From an uncultured Collinsella sp. (GTDB lineage: Bacteria > Actinomycetota > Coriobacteriia > Coriobacteriales > Coriobacteriaceae): DNA of 19,979 bases. The notes under the pieces are model-generated. The model was not told the origin of the DNA. It did no database searches and saw only the letters and a list, made by a program, of their open reading frames with translations. Shown piece by piece: positions 1 through 7,481 of the stretch. The stretch lies in contig CABTWP010000037.1 in the NCBI GenBank assembly GCA_902488525.1, forward strand, positions 1 through 19,979, written 5' to 3'. Positions within the stretch are counted from its first letter, which is position 1. Each line of letters starts with the position of its first letter. The position numbers and the translations under genes are program-made.

Positions 1-535
1 CACGCACGATGGCGCGGCCGATAGCGACACGCTGGCGCTGGCCGCCGGAGAGCGCCTTGGGCTTACGGTCGAGGTACTCGGTAATGCCCAGAATCTCGGC
101 AGCAGAGCGAACCTTGCGGTCGATCTCGTCCTTGGGAACCTTCTTGAGCTCGAGCGTAAATGCCATGTTCTCGTACACCGTCATATTGGGGTACAGAGCG
201 TAGCTCTGGAACACCATGGCGATGTCGCGGTCCTTGGGCGCCACGTCGTTGACACGCTTGCCGTCGATGAGCACATCGCCCGAGGTAATGTCCTCCAGGC
301 CGGCGACCATGCGCATCGTCGTGGACTTACCGCAGCCAGAGGGGCCAACGAGGACGACGAACTCCTGGTCGTGAACGGTGAGGTTGAAGTCCTCTACAGC
401 GAGCACACCGTCCTCGGTAACCTTGAGGTTGTGCTTCTTCTCCTCGGTCTTCTTCTTTTTGCCAAAGAAGCCTTTCTTTTTTGACTCGTTGTTGGGATAC
501 ACCTTCTGAACATGTTTGAGAACGATCTCGGCCAT
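1..535 (-). CDS. Carbohydrate ABC transporter ATPase (MsmX/UgpC type), 3' end cut by window
   Basis: This is the ATP-binding subunit of a CUT1-type sugar importer, acting on the cytoplasmic face of the membrane. Translation starts MAEIVLKHVQKVYP from an ATG at 533-535, preceded by the ribosome binding site AAAGG. Visible motifs are Walker A (GPSGCGKST), the Q-loop region (VFQSYALYPNMTVYENMAF) and the ABC signature (LSGGQRQRVA), with the reading frame open to the window edge. About 178 residues are seen, roughly half of the usual 360-400; Walker B and the regulatory domain lie outside. Odd feature: between the conserved KVYP and VEDFNLTV segments there is a lysine-rich insert of about 30 residues (KKKGFFGKKKKKTEEKK) that family members normally lack. 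It is the last visible gene of the importer operon. MsmX-type ATPases often serve several importers, so its partner need not be only the adjacent permeases. Confidence 0.95.
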   Translation of the reverse strand, partial: MAEIVLKHVQKVYPNNESKKKGFFGKKKKTEEKKHNLKVTEDGVLAVEDFNLTVHDQEFVVLVGPSGCGKSTTMRMVAGLEDITSGDVLIDGKRVNDVAPKDRDIAMVFQSYALYPNMTVYENMAFTLELKKVPKDEIDRKVRSAAEILGITEYLDRKPKALSGGQRQRVAIGRAIVR

Positions 536-552
536 GTCTCTACCTTTCGATA

Positions 553-579
553 TGCGGCGCCGCGCTGAGGGGCGCCGCA
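553..579 (-). other. Intercistronic hairpin between permease and ATPase genes
   Basis: A perfect 9-bp G+C-only-but-one stem (TGCGGCGCC at 553-561 with GGCGCCGCA at 571-579, loop of 9 nt) fills the 69-nt gap between the second permease and the ATPase. There is no T-run after it in the direction of transcription, so it looks like an mRNA-stability or partial-attenuation hairpin rather than a full terminator. Confidence 0.6.
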
Positions 580-603
580 GAAACTTGCAAAACAGTTACG
601 GCA

Positions 604-1443
604 TCAGCCCTTGACGGCACCTGCCACCACGCCGTCGATGATGTACTTCTGACAGAGGATGTACATGATAACGATGGGGATAACGACCATCATGATGCAG
701 GCCATCATGGGGCCGAGCTCGACGTGGCCGTAGCCGCCGCGGAAGTACTGGATCAAGATAGGAATGGTCTTGTACTTGGTGGAGTCGAGCGTAAGGTAGG
801 GCAGCAGGTAGTCGTTCCAGACCCACATGGTCTCGAGGATGCCGACCGAAAGATAGGTGGGCTTCATGATGGGAAGGACGATCTTAAAGAACACCTGGAC
901 CGGGTTGCAGCCGTCGATCATGGCCGCCTCCTCGATCTCGAGCGGGATGTTCTTTACAAAGCCGGCGAACATAAAGACCGCCAGGCCCGCGCCAAAGCCC
1001 AGATAGATAAAGCAGATGTTGAACGGCGTGTTAAAGCCGATGCGGTCCGCCAAATTGGACAGCGTGAACATGAGCATCTGGAACGGCACGACCATCGAGA
1101 ACACGAACAGGTAATAGAAGAAGTTCGAGATCTTGTTGTTGACACGAACCACGTACCAAGCGCACATGGAGCAGCACACCAAGATCAGCACGACCGACGT
1201 GACCGTGATGATGAGCGAGTACATAAATGCCGAGGCAAAGCCCTGCTCGTTAAGGGCGTGCATGTAGTTTGCGAGGCCGTTGAACGTCTCGGGCGTGAGC
1301 AGATCGAATGCCGTGGTGGTGCTGATTGCGGTCGCTTTCTTAAAAGAATTAAGCGCAATCATGAACACGGGGTAGATCCACGCGAGCGACAGGATCGTAA
1401 AGAAAATCGAGAGCGCGCGGTTGATAACCTTATCGCGTTTCAT
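604..1443 (-). CDS. Sugar ABC transporter permease, MalG/CUT1 type
   Basis: This is the second transmembrane subunit of the importer. The 279-residue product has about six hydrophobic segments. It carries the cytoplasmic EAA loop that docks on the ATPase (EIEEAAMIDGCNPVQVFFKI, ending LPIMKP), in the position expected for MalG-type proteins. The N-terminus (MKRDKVINRALSIFFTILSL) is a short basic leader followed by the first membrane helix, typical of this family. Its start codon shares one base with the stop of the upstream permease gene (TAATG), a sign of translational coupling and equal stoichiometry. Length is normal for the family. The transported sugar cannot be read from the permease sequence. 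Confidence 0.95.
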   Translation of the reverse strand: MKRDKVINRALSIFFTILSLAWIYPVFMIALNSFKKATAISTTTAFDLLTPETFNGLANYMHALNEQGFASAFMYSLIITVTSVVLILVCCSMCAWYVVRVNNKISNFFYYLFVFSMVVPFQMLMFTLSNLADRIGFNTPFNICFIYLGFGAGLAVFMFAGFVKNIPLEIEEAAMIDGCNPVQVFFKIVLPIMKPTYLSVGILETMWVWNDYLLPYLTLDSTKYKTIPILIQYFRGGYGHVELGPMMACIMMVVIPIVIMYILCQKYIIDGVVAGAVKG

Positions 1444-2297
1444 TACTGCTGCACCTCCTTGGACCTCGTGGCCTTAAGCTGGATCATGGAGATGGCCACG
1501 ACCAGGATGCAGAAGATAACCGCCTTGGCCTGACCAATGCCCTGCCATGCGATACCGGCACGCGAATAGAACGTGTTGTAGATGTTCAGGGCGAGCATCT
1601 CGGTGGAGTGCGCGGGGGCGCCGCCGGTAAGGGCGAGGTTCTGGTCGAACAGCTTAAAGCCGTTGGTGATGGACAGGAACAGGCAGATGGTGATGGTCGG
1701 CATCAGGTTAGGGATCTTAACCTTCCAAAACGTCTGCCATGCCGTAGCGCCGTCGACCTTGGCGGCCTCGATGTAGTCGGACGGAATGGACTGCAGACCA
1801 GCGATGTAGATGATCATCATGTAGCCGACCTGCTGCCACAGGGTCAGGATGATAAGGCCCCAGAAGCCAGCAGCAGAGTTAAGAGCGATGAGCTGGGCGC
1901 CCACGTTGGAGAGCAGGCAGTTGATCAGAATCTGCCAAATGTAGCCCAGCACGATGCCGCCGATCAGGTTAGGCATAAAGAAGATCGTACGGAAGATGTT
2001 GGTGCCTTTGAGCGCCTTGCGGGTGAGCGCCTGCGCAATGGCCAGGGCGATCACGTTGATGAGCACCGTCGACAGGAAGGCAAACGCCACGGTAAAGAAG
2101 AACGACGTGGAGAACTGCGGATCGGACAGCGCGCGCACGTAGTTCTCGATACCGACAAAGTGCGCGTTACTAATGATAATAAACTGGCAGAACGAGAGAT
2201 AGAAGCCCTGGATAAAAGGGATCACGAACCCGATCATAAACGCCAGGCACGTGGGCAGCATAAAGAGCGGCCACCAGCGCTTGAGTGCTTTGCCCAT
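1443..2297 (-). CDS. Sugar ABC transporter permease, MalF/CUT1 type
   Basis: This is the first transmembrane subunit of the importer, 284 residues, with about six membrane segments. The EAA loop reads YIEAAKVDGATAWQTFWKVK followed by IPNLMP, the canonical MalF-like form. The N-terminus MGKALKRWWPLFMLPTCLAF lacks the extra periplasmic domain of enterobacterial MalF, as usual for Gram-positive-type bacteria. The ATG at 2297 is preceded by GAAAGGACCC. It lies 87 nt downstream of the binding-protein gene, separated from it by a strong hairpin, and overlaps the next permease gene by one base. Substrate class (oligosaccharide or monosaccharide) is not determined by sequence alone. Confidence 0.95.
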   Translation of the reverse strand: MGKALKRWWPLFMLPTCLAFMIGFVIPFIQGFYLSFCQFIIISNAHFVGIENYVRALSDPQFSTSFFFTVAFAFLSTVLINVIALAIAQALTRKALKGTNIFRTIFFMPNLIGGIVLGYIWQILINCLLSNVGAQLIALNSAAGFWGLIILTLWQQVGYMMIIYIAGLQSIPSDYIEAAKVDGATAWQTFWKVKIPNLMPTITICLFLSITNGFKLFDQNLALTGGAPAHSTEMLALNIYNTFYSRAGIAWQGIGQAKAVIFCILVVAISMIQLKATRSKEVQQ

Positions 2298-2317
2298 AAA
2301 AGGGTCCTTTCAATATG

Positions 2318-2353
2318 CAGGGGGCGGGCAAACCAACGTCTGCCCGCCCCCTG
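2318..2353 (-). other. 13-bp perfect hairpin between binding-protein and permease genes
   Basis: CAGGGGGCGGGCA at 2318-2330 pairs without mismatch with TGCCCGCCCCCTG at 2341-2353, with a 10-nt loop. There is no T-run downstream in the transcribed direction. In many importer operons such a hairpin after the binding-protein gene protects the upstream message from 3' decay and lets the binding protein be made in excess over the permeases. That role is inferred here. Confidence 0.75.
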
Positions 2354-2384
2354 TCGCTAATCAGATAGCTTGGGCAGCAACTGC

Positions 2385-3701
2385 TTACTCGGAAGCGGCC
2401 TTCTCGGTCTTCCAGCCATCGACGAAGGCGTTCTTGACGCCGTCCCACTTGCTGTTATCGGCAGCGTAGGCAATCAGAGCCTGCTTGAGGTTCTTCTTCC
2501 ACTCCTCGGAGGGAATGTAGACGAAGTCCCAAGCGACGGTCTTCTTGCCGTCCTTGGCCATGGCAACGGCCTGCTGCGAGAAGACGTTGGTGGTCTCCTT
2601 GGCGCTCTTGAACGGAGCGGTCAGACCCATCTTGTCGGCGATGATGCTGGTCGGGGTGTCAGCGGTGACGCACCAATACATGAAGTCCTCGGTGGCCTTC
2701 TGGGCATCCTCGGAAGCCTGGGAACTGACGCACCAGTAGTTCTCGCCGCCGGAGCACAGGCCCTGGTTCTCCTCGCCGTCAACACCGATGTAAATCGGCA
2801 TCATGCCAATCTGATCGTCGGTCATGCCGGCCTTGACGAGGTCAGAGTAGGCCCAAGAGCCGTTCTGGTAGAAGACGGCCTTGCCGGTTGCGAACTCGTT
2901 GGTGGCGTCGTCGCCGGTCTTGGAAGCAAGCTGCGAAGGATCGCAGGTGGAGTCGGTGATGTACAGGTCGAAGATCTGCTTGTAGTTGTCGAGGAACTCA
3001 CCCTTGATCTCGTCGTCCTCCTGGTTGTGCTCCTTCTCAAACTCGTAGTAGAGCGGCATGTTGGCAAGGTGGGTGGTGTAGCGCCAGCTGGAGGAGTCGT
3101 CCATGCCGGCGGAAGTGAAGGCACCCTCGACACCAAGCTCGTCCTTGCGGGCCTGGATGTCGTCGGCACAAGCCTTCAGCTTGTCGAAGGAGTTGATGTC
3201 CTCGGCCTTGTAGCCAGCCTTCTCGAGCAGCTGCTTGTTGTAGATGATGCCGAAGCTCTCCTGGACCCAGTCGATGCACACATCCTTGCCGTCGGACTGC
3301 AGAGCCAGGGAGTCGTCAATGAGCTCACCGCGGAGCTTGGTATCGGACAGGTCGGCGCAGTAATCCTTCCAGTTCTTAAGACCGGTGGGGCCGTTGACCT
3401 GGAACAGGGTCGGAGCGGAGCTCTTGGACATCTCGGACTTGAGCTTCTCCTCGTAGGTGTTGGAGGCAGCGGTCACAATCTTGACCTCGACGCCCTTCTC
3501 CTTCTTATAGGCCTTGGCGATCTCCTTCCACTCCTTGTCGACCTCGGGCTTGAATTGGAGGAAGTAGACCTCGGCAGCGTCACCAGAAGCAGAGGAGCCG
3601 GAGCCGGCAGAACCACCGCAACCCACGAGGCCCAGACCAAGAACTGCAGCCGCGGAACCAGCAAAGCCCAGGAACTGCCTTCTGCTCATTTCGTTCTTCA
3701 T
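2385..3701 (-). CDS. Sugar ABC transporter solute-binding lipoprotein
   Basis: This 438-residue family-1 extracellular solute-binding protein captures the sugar outside the cell. The N-terminus has a twin-arginine-like motif (SRRQFLGF), a hydrophobic stretch and a lipobox (LVGC, Cys 28), followed by a Gly/Ser-rich linker. It is thus a lipid-anchored protein, possibly exported folded by Tat. The body contains typical segments such as KEWKEIAKAYKKEKGVEVKI near the start and FATGKAVFYQNGSWAYSDL in the middle. The ATG at 3699-3701 is preferred over the in-frame GTG at 3717-3719 because AAAGGGTGG lies six bases before it. It is the first gene of the importer operon. Its promoter lies in the 3702-3914 gap, which also holds two candidate repressor sites. 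Confidence 0.95.
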   Translation of the reverse strand: MKNEMSRRQFLGFAGSAAAVLGLGLVGCGGSAGSGSSASGDAAEVYFLQFKPEVDKEWKEIAKAYKKEKGVEVKIVTAASNTYEEKLKSEMSKSSAPTLFQVNGPTGLKNWKDYCADLSDTKLRGELIDDSLALQSDGKDVCIDWVQESFGIIYNKQLLEKAGYKAEDINSFDKLKACADDIQARKDELGVEGAFTSAGMDDSSSWRYTTHLANMPLYYEFEKEHNQEDDEIKGEFLDNYKQIFDLYITDSTCDPSQLASKTGDDATNEFATGKAVFYQNGSWAYSDLVKAGMTDDQIGMMPIYIGVDGEENQGLCSGGENYWCVSSQASEDAQKATEDFMYWCVTADTPTSIIADKMGLTAPFKSAKETTNVFSQQAVAMAKDGKKTVAWDFVYIPSEEWKKNLKQALIAYAADNSKWDGVKNAFVDGWKTEKAASE

Positions 3702-3809
3702 TACAATCCACCCTTTCACACCGTGGCGGCACCCTTTGCCGCCGCCTTCGGAGATTGGCTCGGGGACTTTGCCCCTTTTGCTGATTTGAACGATACGCTA
3801 TTTGGCTAG

Positions 3810-3821
3810 TTGTTTGAACAA
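3810..3821. promoter_or_regulatory. Candidate GntR operator, copy 1
   Basis: TTGTTTGAACAA matches the palindrome TTGTTTAAACAA at 11 of 12 positions. It lies about 110 bp before the binding-protein start codon. Assignment to the adjacent GntR regulator is inferred from recurrence at four places around that gene. Confidence 0.5.
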
Positions 3822-3884
3822 GTATTACTAGAGCGGTAGAAAAACTTCGGTGAACGGTAATTTCAACTTGATACTTGACAAGTT

Positions 3885-3896
3885 TTGTATAAACAA
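3885..3896. promoter_or_regulatory. Candidate GntR operator, copy 2
   Basis: TTGTATAAACAA matches the palindrome TTGTTTAAACAA at 11 of 12 positions. It resembles the TTGTATATACAA-type operators known for TreR in the same regulator subfamily (recalled, not looked up). It adjoins the palindrome ACTTGACAAGT. Confidence 0.5.
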
Positions 3897-3914
3897 TTAT
3901 TTGTTATTGAATGC

Positions 3915-3969
3915 AGAGAAAACGCCCGGTCAAGCCGATGTACCGTCGGTTTGACCGGGCGTTTTCTCT
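3915..3969 (-). terminator. Strong intrinsic terminator after the GntR gene
   Basis: Arms at 3915-3938 and 3946-3969 form a 24-bp stem with a single wobble pair and a 7-nt loop. The A/T-rich base of the stem supplies a T-rich tail on both strands (GTTTTCTCT on plus, TTTTCTCT on minus), so it could work in either direction. It lies 38 nt after the GntR stop codon. Confidence 0.85.
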
Positions 3970-4007
3970 TTGAGGCCATGAGTCTCGTCAGGCTGCGAGC
4001 TAGCCGG

Positions 4008-4727
4008 CTATCGCTTGGAATTGACGCGGTAATGGAAGATCTCGGGGTGTGTGCGGGCATGCGTGACCTCGAACAAGATGCCGTCCGAGGTGTACGACTG
4101 GCTCTCCATGACGGCAACGCAGTTGTATTTTCCGAGGTCAAGATAGCTGCAGTCCTCATCGTTGGCAAGCTCGACGCTCACCGTACGGCGACTCGCCATC
4201 ACCTTGACGCCGCGTTTGTGCTCCAGATAGTCGTAAATTGACTTTGCGGCGATCTCGGGCGTCAGGCCCTTGGCGATCGACTCCAAAAAGTAACCATGGT
4301 CTACTTGGCGCGCGTTGCCGTTGAGGCTTCGGACACGCACTACGCGAATCAACTCCTCGCCCACCTTAAAGCCCAGGTGACGAGAGAGTTGCTCGGTGCA
4401 AACCAGATGTTCGAAAGACTTAACGTCCGTCGATGCAACGGCATTGTTGCGCTTTGCAAACTCGCCAAACGACTCAACCTCTTCGAGTGCGCCCAACATG
4501 TCGGTTTCGCCCTTAAGCCAAATAACGCGCACGCCCTTGCCGTGTATGGGCTGCACAAACATCCCGTCGGCCAGCATACCCAAGGCGCGACGGACGGTAT
4601 TGCGAGTGCATCCGAACTCCGCGGTCAGCTCGGCTTCGGTTGGCAGCATCTCCTGAAACGCATAGGTCCCATTAATGATGCGCGAGCGTATTTCTCGGTA
4701 GATTCCTTCGTATATCGCTTTTGGCAT
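4008..4727 (-). CDS. GntR-family regulator, HutC/TreR subfamily
   Basis: This 239-residue protein has an N-terminal winged-helix DNA-binding domain (about residues 1-70; LPTEAELTAEFGCTRNTVRR is the recognition-helix region and GKGVRVI closes the wing). A C-terminal UTRA effector domain (about 90-235) marks the HutC subfamily, whose members usually bind a sugar phosphate or related metabolite. The ATG at 4725-4727 follows AGAGGTGA. It lies between the ABC importer operon (same strand, downstream, separated by a terminator) and the divergent PTS-phosphatase gene. Four copies of one palindromic motif flank it, so it probably represses both uptake systems and perhaps itself. The effector could be the PTS-derived sugar phosphate, which is an inference. 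Confidence 0.93.
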   Translation of the reverse strand: MPKAIYEGIYREIRSRIINGTYAFQEMLPTEAELTAEFGCTRNTVRRALGMLADGMFVQPIHGKGVRVIWLKGETDMLGALEEVESFGEFAKRNNAVASTDVKSFEHLVCTEQLSRHLGFKVGEELIRVVRVRSLNGNARQVDHGYFLESIAKGLTPEIAAKSIYDYLEHKRGVKVMASRRTVSVELANDEDCSYLDLGKYNCVAVMESQSYTSDGILFEVTHARTHPEIFHYRVNSKR

Positions 4728-4781
4728 TATTTCACCTCTACATTATTCATTTCCGGCTAGGCACGATAGCATTTCTTAAAG

Positions 4782-4793
4782 TTGTTTAAACCG
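4782..4793. promoter_or_regulatory. Candidate GntR operator, copy 3
   Basis: TTGTTTAAACCG contains the perfect 8-bp palindrome GTTTAAAC and matches TTGTTTAAACAA at 10 of 12 positions. It lies 54 bp upstream of the GntR start, overlapping the likely autoregulatory promoter. Confidence 0.45.
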
Positions 4794-4890
4794 AATATCG
4801 GTAAAGCGACAGGATTTAACCGTTGACGGTTTCTGTCATGCCCAAATCGGTTTCGCTCAAAACTGCCGGTACGACAATCGTCTGGTCCTC

Positions 4891-4915
4891 TACAATGAAT
4901 CCATTGTTTAAACGT
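4891..4915 (+). promoter_or_regulatory. Likely -10 box and overlapping operator of the PTS-phosphatase gene
   Basis: TACAAT at 4891-4896 is a good -10 hexamer. TTGTTTAAACGT at 4904-4915 (10 of 12 match to the shared palindrome, and the same 10-mer as copy 3) would then cover the transcription start, a classic repressor position. No convincing -35 box was found at the expected distance. Confidence 0.45.
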
Positions 4916-4956
4916 TTCCCCACGCGCAACGCGCCTCGATATTCGGAAGGCAGAAC

Positions 4957-7407
4957 ATGCTGCAAAAAATCCAACGCTTTGGCGGGGCAATGTTCGCGCC
5001 CGCCATGCTGTTTTCTATATCAGGCCTCATGGTCGGCGTCTCCGCTCTCGCAACGACTGCGGACATCGTCGGCGATCTCGCCGTATACGGAACCCCTTGG
5101 TACGTTTTTTGGACCATCATCCAGCGCGGCTCGTGGACGGTCTTTAAACGCCTCCCGCTCCTTTTTGCCGTAGCGCTGCCCATCGGTCTTGCCCAAAAAC
5201 AACCGGCTCGTTGCTGTCTCGAGGCTCTCGTCGCCTATTTTGTCTACTGCTTCTTTTTGAGCGAGATTATTAAGCTGAGCGGAGACAACCTTGGACTTGA
5301 GTACCCGTCATCTTTGACCTCCGCCAGCGGTATCACCGTCATCGACGGCATCAAGACGCTCGACACCGGCATTATCGGCCCGCTGGCGGTATCGGCAACC
5401 GTCGTTGCCATCCATGACCGCTTCTACGATGCCAAGGTTCCCGATTGGCTCGGCACCTTCTCGGGCTCCTCGCTGGTCTACCTCATCAGCTTTTTTGCCG
5501 TGTTTGCCCTTGCTGCTATCTCGGCCGCCATCGTGCCCTACGTATACGATGTAACCGATACGCTGCGTCACGCGCTTGCAGGCGTCGGTCCCTTTGGCGT
5601 GGGCATCTTTGTCTTTTTAGAACGAGCACTCGAGCCCTTTGGCCTGCACCACCTGCTCTACATGCCGATCTACTACGACAACCTGGTCATTAACGACGGC
5701 ATCTACGCCACGTGGAGCAGTTTGCTCCCCATCCTCTCCCATAGCACGCGCCCCCTTAATGAGCTTGCGCCGTGGGCCGGTTTTACCGCCACCGGCTGGG
5801 TCAAGCTCTTTGGCCTTCCTGCCATCGCAGCTGCGTTCTACTCCACCGCAAAACCCGAGCGCCGCGCCGGCCTCAGGGTCATCCTTGTTCCCGCCATCAT
5901 CGCCTCGGTGGTTTGCGGCGTTACCGAGCCACTCGAGTTTCTCTTTATGTTCACCCACCCCGGGCTCTTTTTGCTCTACGCCGTCTTATCGTCTTGCCTT
6001 GCCACAACCATGAATCTCTTTGGCATCGTCGGCATCTTCTCGGGCGGCCTGATGGAGATGGCAGCCTTCAACTTTATTCCGCTCATGCGCACGCATGCCG
6101 GTGCCTATCTTTTGGCGCTCGGTATCGGCCTTGCCTTTAGCCTCATCTTTTTTGTTAGTTTTCGAGCACTCATCTTGGTCTATGACCTTAAGACTCCGGG
6201 CCGCGAGGATCATGTCGCCAATCGCGCGGCAATCGATTGTTTAACGGGAAGCGACTTTGCCAAAGAGCAATCTCCCAATGACGAGGTCAATAGTCGATCC
6301 GATCAAGATCACGTCCTCGCTGAGCGGGTAATTCAGCTTTTAGGTGGCGTTGGCAATATCGTGGGCGCAACCAACTGCGCCACGCGCCTGCGCGTCGAGG
6401 TCGCAGACCCTTCCATCGTTGCAGATAACGCGTCGTTTGTCGCGGTGGGCGCCAAGGGCCTCATCATTACGGGCAAGACCGCCCAGGTGATCATCGGCAT
6501 CTCCGTTCCCCGCGTTAAAGAGCATTTTGACCAGATCATGGGCCTCGAGCCGGAATTTGTGCCCGCCACCTCGGCCTCCCCTGCCGCCAGCGCAGCCCAT
6601 AAGCGCGGCGATATTTGCTTCTTCGATATCGACGGAACGCTCGCCTGGCAAGACCCCAGGCTCGCCCAAGACCTTCCCGAAGACGAGCGGGACCTCTCCC
6701 CCTATCCCAACGAGGCGGTTTCGCAGGCAATCCGCGAGTTTGTCGCCAACGGCAACATGGCCTTTATCTGCACGGGACGCACCCTGAGCTGCATCCACCC
6801 CAAACTTCTTGAGCTGCCTTGGACCGGCATCGTCTGTCTTGCGGGCGGTTACGCCGAGATCAACGGACACGCAATTCGCGATCTGTCGATGACGCCCAGT
6901 ATGCTGCAGCGTCTTGCCCCCTACCTTGAGCAATCGGGCGAGGTCATCCGCTTTGAGGGCCTCAACGGCGTCGTGCGCATGAGTGCCGATGCGCCCGATG
7001 CTCCCGGATACGCGCGCACCCTGGGCGACGCAGTCACGCAGCTGCAACATTACAGTGTCTACAAGATCTTGATGTCTACATCACTCGCCAACCACATCGC
7101 TCAAGATAAGGCACTTGAGCCGCTGCTGTGCTTTAACGAGCTCGAACTTGAGGTGACCGAAATCTCGCCCCGCGAATGCACGAAGCGCGGGGGCATCCAG
7201 TCTGTACTCGACACCCTCGATCCCCACCACGGAACCGTATACGGCATCGGCGACGCCAGCAATGACGTCTCGCTGATGAACGCCGTCGATGTCGGTATCG
7301 CCATGGGCAATGCGCCGGACTATCTAAAGGATAAGGCCGATTACGTGACCGACACCGTCGATCACGACGGTGTCGTTGCGGCGCTCGAGCATTTTGGGCT
7401 GATTTAG
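4957..7407 (+). CDS. Fused PTS EIICB (MalP/GlvC type) - HAD-IIB phosphatase
   Basis: This 816-residue protein joins a sugar PTS permease to a phosphatase. Residues 1-415 are an EIIC membrane domain closely resembling MalP/GlvC alpha-glucoside permeases: it opens MLQKIQRFGGAMFAPA, then has TVFKRLPLLFAVALPIGLA, the PFGLHHLLYMPI signature and GVTEPLEFLFMF. Residues 430-530 are EIIB with the phospho-accepting Cys 474 (TNCATRLRV). Residues 550-816 are a HAD-IIB phosphatase with all motifs: FDIDGT (Asp 557 and 559), CTGRT (Thr 606), Lys 743 and GDASND (Asp 766, Asp 770). No EIIA domain is present, so phosphate must come from an EIIA elsewhere. The ATG follows GGAAGG. No phospho-glucosidase gene is nearby. 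The protein would phosphorylate a sugar on entry and could then dephosphorylate it, comparable in logic to MalT plus MapP of Enterococcus. The substrate (maltose or another alpha-glucoside) is inferred. Confidence 0.93.
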   Translation: MLQKIQRFGGAMFAPAMLFSISGLMVGVSALATTADIVGDLAVYGTPWYVFWTIIQRGSWTVFKRLPLLFAVALPIGLAQKQPARCCLEALVAYFVYCFFLSEIIKLSGDNLGLEYPSSLTSASGITVIDGIKTLDTGIIGPLAVSATVVAIHDRFYDAKVPDWLGTFSGSSLVYLISFFAVFALAAISAAIVPYVYDVTDTLRHALAGVGPFGVGIFVFLERALEPFGLHHLLYMPIYYDNLVINDGIYATWSSLLPILSHSTRPLNELAPWAGFTATGWVKLFGLPAIAAAFYSTAKPERRAGLRVILVPAIIASVVCGVTEPLEFLFMFTHPGLFLLYAVLSSCLATTMNLFGIVGIFSGGLMEMAAFNFIPLMRTHAGAYLLALGIGLAFSLIFFVSFRALILVYDLKTPGREDHVANRAAIDCLTGSDFAKEQSPNDEVNSRSDQDHVLAERVIQLLGGVGNIVGATNCATRLRVEVADPSIVADNASFVAVGAKGLIITGKTAQVIIGISVPRVKEHFDQIMGLEPEFVPATSASPAASAAHKRGDICFFDIDGTLAWQDPRLAQDLPEDERDLSPYPNEAVSQAIREFVANGNMAFICTGRTLSCIHPKLLELPWTGIVCLAGGYAEINGHAIRDLSMTPSMLQRLAPYLEQSGEVIRFEGLNGVVRMSADAPDAPGYARTLGDAVTQLQHYSVYKILMSTSLANHIAQDKALEPLLCFNELELEVTEISPRECTKRGGIQSVLDTLDPHHGTVYGIGDASNDVSLMNAVDVGIAMGNAPDYLKDKADYVTDTVDHDGVVAALEHFGLI

Positions 7408-7481
7408 GCGCGCTCCATCAAACGCACGCCCGTGGTCCCAAATCGCCAAAACTGCCGCGCCAAACGCCCTAATGTGGCAAT

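Larger units (their letters stand above)
3702..3914 (-). promoter_or_regulatory. Control region of the ABC importer operon
   Basis: This AT-rich gap separates the repressor's terminator from the binding-protein gene and must contain the operon promoter. I could not fix the -35 and -10 boxes with confidence. It contains two copies of a 12-bp palindromic motif (3810-3821 and 3885-3896) and a separate palindrome ACTTGACAAGT at 3873-3883. Confidence 0.6.

Noticed and set aside
2370..3809. Plus-strand frame of 479 codons opposite the binding-protein gene
   Set aside because: Val/Leu/Gly-rich shadow of a convincing lipoprotein gene on the other strand.
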